This document shows positions 5,255 through 7,471 of a DNA stretch of 7,471 bases, piece after piece. The translations under genes were made by a program, and so were the position numbers. The stretch is from Fimbriimonadaceae bacterium (GTDB taxonomy: Bacteria; Armatimonadota; Fimbriimonadia; Fimbriimonadales; Fimbriimonadaceae): positions 1 to 7,471 of the forward strand of contig JADZBW010000303.1 in assembly GCA_020851885.1 (NCBI GenBank), given 5' to 3'. Positions within the stretch are counted from its first letter, which is position 1; each line of letters starts with the position of its first letter. The notes beneath the pieces were generated by a model, which was not told the DNA's origin, searched no databases, and saw nothing but the letters and a program-made list of their open reading frames with translations.

Positions 5255-7168
5255 TCAGAGGCGTCGGATCCAAACCTGCATGTGGTTTGCGCCGCGGTTA
5301 TTCCAGGCGTAGTAGGGAATGAACTTGGCGGCCGCCTCCTGAATCTGAACGTCGTCGACCTCGGCATAGAGTTGGTCGGCAAATTCAAGGCCGTCCCTAA
5401 CCCCACTCACGGCAAGAGCCTGGATCCCTTCGAGCATCGTGGCCGACTCAACGGCGACATCGATATCCAAGTCGGCGGCGAAGAGTTGCGGCTCGAAGCC
5501 CAGATCGTGCTCCTCCGCGGCATAGACCAGGGGACCAAAAGCGAGGCATACCCGCCCCAAGTCGTCCTTGACCCGCGGGTTGGCGGCAACCCAACGTGGC
5601 TTCATTTCGATCTTGAACTTGGCGATGTCGCCTGGCTCCCATCGCTTCCGTACGACGATGTAACCGCTTTCGAATTCCGCCTCTCGTTCAAGGCCAGGGA
5701 TGTCGGTTTCAACGTCATCGGCCCAATCCGGGATTCGGAAGCGAACTTCGCCGTCCACTGGCCGCTCCGGGTCGATATAGAGCGTGAAATCTCCTGACCA
5801 AGGGTAATCAGAGACGGCCCGCACCTTCGTCTTAACGCCCCCCAATTCCATCGTGGCCTCAAAGCCAACGGGAATATGGATCAGCAGGCAACGGTCTTTG
5901 ACTCCGACTGCATAGTGTCCCACGTTGCCGATCAGTCTCGCAATATTGGGTGGACAGCAGGCGCAACCGAACCATGGAGACCGGGCATGTCGGCCACGGC
6001 TTTCCAATGGATTGTCGTAGAAGAAGCGGGATGTGTCCAGGGAGATCCCCGCAAGGGCGCCGTTATACAAAGCCCGTTCCATGGTATCGGCATACTCCGA
6101 TTCACCGGTCGCCTCCAGCATCTTGTGAGCCCAGAACACAAGCCCGATCGAAGCGCAGGTTTCCGCATAGGCGCTGAGGTTCGGCAGGTCATAGTCGAAG
6201 GTAAAGCCTTCGTTATCGCCGCTGGGTCCAATCCCACCCGTCACATACATGCGACGATGGGTCAAGTTGCGCCAAGTTCTCGTGAGTGCATCGCTCAATG
6301 CCGCATCGTCCATGTCCATCGCGAGTTCGGCGGCCGCAATGTACAAGTACATGGCACGGACCGCATGTCCGACGACCTCGGTGTGTTCGCGAATGGGGGC
6401 GTGGTCTTGGAGGTATTCACCCACGTACTCGCCATCTTTGCAGAGCATCTTTTCCATGTAGGGAGCGAGTTTGATGGACTCCTCATCGATCATTTCGTCG
6501 AGGTAAGGGCTGGGGCGCTTGCCACGCTCCTCAACCATCCAAAGCGCCAAGTCGCGATACTTGCGCTCACCGGTGGCCTTGGCGAGCTTGAGAAGTGCCA
6601 ACTCGATCTCCTCATGTCCGCAGTAGGAGCGTCGTTTGCCAGGACCAAAGCGGGAATCCACATGGTCGGCGAACTTGATCGCGACATCCAGCAGCCGCCG
6701 ATCCCCTGTCGCATCAAAGAAAGCGACGCCACCTTCGATGAGGTGCCCTCCGCAGTACATCTCGTGCATCATCGAAAGGTTTCGCCAGCGCAGCTCGGGG
6801 TGCATTAGCTGGAAGAAGGTGTTGAGGTAGCCGTCGGGCATTTGAGCACAGGCAACCACCCCGATCGTATGATCCACTTTGGTTTTGAGATCGGCGGAAG
6901 GCTCCAGCGACCCGTTGCCGAAGGAATAGGCGCAGGCCTCCAGCCACTTGTAGACGTCGCTGTCATTGAATCGATAGCCCTCAAACCCACCGGTTTCGCC
7001 AGCCGCGACCCGTTCGAAGTTCTTGAGCCGATCGGTCTTTACGAGCTGATCGTATTGGGCGAGGAGCCCATTCTGAACCATGGTCCGCTGCCAACGAGAC
7101 CAGAACGGATCAGTCAGCCGGATATGTGAGAGGGGCAGGCTGGACATGTGGCGGGAGAAGGGAGACAT
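5255..7168 (-). CDS. GH127 beta-L-arabinofuranosidase family protein
   Basis: From ATG 7168 the product is 637 residues, close to the 658 of the Bifidobacterium enzyme HypBA1. The family hydrolyses terminal beta-L-arabinofuranosyl residues, as in hydroxyproline-linked arabinan of plant cell walls. The catalytic core is intact: YVTGGIGPSGDNEGF with Glu320 (acid/base, Glu322 in HypBA1), YAETCAS with Glu336 and Cys338, and FGCACCPPN with Cys404 (nucleophile) and Cys405. Glu336, Cys338, Cys404 and Cys405 would form the zinc site. His268 matches HypBA1 His270. An alpha-helical barrel (about 1-420) is followed by beta-sandwich regions. No signal peptide is visible, so it probably acts in the cytoplasm on imported oligosaccharides. 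Upstream GTG 7228 would add residues not expected in the family; ATG 7147 is also possible. GH127 is broad, so the exact substrate is uncertain. Confidence 0.92.
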   Translation of the reverse strand: MSPFSRHMSSLPLSHIRLTDPFWSRWQRTMVQNGLLAQYDQLVKTDRLKNFERVAAGETGGFEGYRFNDSDVYKWLEACAYSFGNGSLEPSADLKTKVDHTIGVVACAQMPDGYLNTFFQLMHPELRWRNLSMMHEMYCGGHLIEGGVAFFDATGDRRLLDVAIKFADHVDSRFGPGKRRSYCGHEEIELALLKLAKATGERKYRDLALWMVEERGKRPSPYLDEMIDEESIKLAPYMEKMLCKDGEYVGEYLQDHAPIREHTEVVGHAVRAMYLYIAAAELAMDMDDAALSDALTRTWRNLTHRRMYVTGGIGPSGDNEGFTFDYDLPNLSAYAETCASIGLVFWAHKMLEATGESEYADTMERALYNGALAGISLDTSRFFYDNPLESRGRHARSPWFGCACCPPNIARLIGNVGHYAVGVKDRCLLIHIPVGFEATMELGGVKTKVRAVSDYPWSGDFTLYIDPERPVDGEVRFRIPDWADDVETDIPGLEREAEFESGYIVVRKRWEPGDIAKFKIEMKPRWVAANPRVKDDLGRVCLAFGPLVYAAEEHDLGFEPQLFAADLDIDVAVESATMLEGIQALAVSGVRDGLEFADQLYAEVDDVQIQEAAAKFIPYYAWNNRGANHMQVWIRRL

Positions 7169-7175
7169 CCCGCAA

Positions 7176-7184
7176 AGGCTACCA
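7176..7184 (-). promoter_or_regulatory. Extended -10 promoter of the GH127 gene
   Basis: On the minus strand TGGTAGCCT (TG-N-TANNNT) ends 7 nt before ATG 7168. No -35 match and no Shine-Dalgarno are present, so the message is probably leaderless. This supports 7168 as the start over GTG 7228 and ATG 7147. The motif differs by one base from that at 4772-4780. Confidence 0.45.
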
Positions 7185-7471
7185 CTGCCTGCGGCGAGAA
7201 TTCCGGGGATGCCGCCGACCAACGCCACCTAAAAAGAATCCGCCATGAAGATCGCAGGCAAGAAGTACGACCGAAACATCGGCGTGCCAACCTAGGATCA
7301 CTTTGGCCTCAGGCGCGAGGTGCCGAGATCAATAGCGGTGAAATACACGGTTCATGTCAGAGTAACCCGTAAAACCACAGGCCCGAAGATCCGGCAATAA
7401 ACTGCCGAGACCCCGAGACTGAATCTGTTGTTGACTTAATCGAAGATTTGAAGGCAACTCCCTGATCCCAC
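7185..7471. other. Right-edge region without a supportable gene
   Basis: No gene can be called here. On the plus strand a frame starting at ATG 7245 (MKIAGKKYDRNIGVPT) stops at TAG 7293-7295. Past that stop the same frame is open to TAA 7398-7400 with coding-like composition (VKYTVHVRVTRKTTGPKIRQ). A second frame then reads ETESVVDLIEDLKATP to a TGA at 7463-7465. Together these could be remnants of a small decayed gene or chance. On the minus strand one frame is open from the window edge to a TGA near 7334 (about 47 codons), possibly the end of a gene lying to the right, but nothing in it is recognisable. Confidence 0.35.

Noticed and set aside
5876..6808. 310-codon open frame on the plus strand inside the GH127 gene
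   Set aside because: It is antisense to a gene whose protein is clearly conserved along this stretch, shows no family features and has no independent start signals. It is a shadow of that gene's codon bias.
7169..7228. GTG 7228 extension of the GH127 protein as a signal peptide or lipobox
   Set aside because: The added residues lack a basic n-region, and the Cys context (GSLC) is not a lipobox. Family homology starts downstream, and a promoter-like motif overlaps the extension.

Overview
The window looks like an ordinary chromosomal segment of a free-living bacterium with moderately high GC. It carries eight complete protein genes and one gene cut by the left edge. There are no rRNA or tRNA genes, insertion sequences, CRISPR arrays or phage genes. 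The mix of genes (a lone DUF503/YlxP-type protein, a GH127 sugar hydrolase, a DinB-fold protein, a DUF3011 secreted protein and several unrecognised orphans) and the near absence of operons would fit a lineage such as Armatimonadota (Fimbriimonas-like). That assignment is an inference with low to moderate confidence; Acidobacteriota or another deep-branching phylum is also possible.

Layout, left to right. The 3' end of a zinc-ribbon (zf-TFIIB) protein gene (2-409, +) is followed by a near-consensus promoter and an unrecognised 334-residue protein (479-1483, +). A small TfoX N-terminal-domain protein (1461-1826, -) converges on it with overlapping 3' ends. A secreted protein with two DUF3011 units (1959-2765, +) follows and ends at a clear intrinsic terminator. 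Next are a DinB-family protein (2835-3371, +) and an unrecognised, probably exported protein (3420-4427, +), whose stop codon interlocks with that of a DUF503 gene (4424-4708, -). A single-pass membrane protein (4788-5252, +) abuts tail to tail a GH127 beta-L-arabinofuranosidase-type gene (5255-7168, -). The last 303 bases (7169-7471) hold a probable promoter for the GH127 gene and no gene I can support.

The genes do not form one pathway. Strands switch repeatedly and all three convergent pairs overlap or nearly touch, so this reads as independently transcribed genes packed tightly. The only predicted metabolic step is hydrolysis of L-arabinofuranose from plant-derived oligosaccharides by the GH127 enzyme. 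No transporter or regulator sits next to it.

The most useful non-coding signal is a shared promoter and start arrangement. The GH127 gene and the membrane-protein gene, on opposite strands, each have an extended -10 motif of the form TGGTANCCT ending exactly 7 nt before the start codon, with no Shine-Dalgarno sequence. This is what leaderless mRNAs would look like. I found no convincing new multi-gene system.
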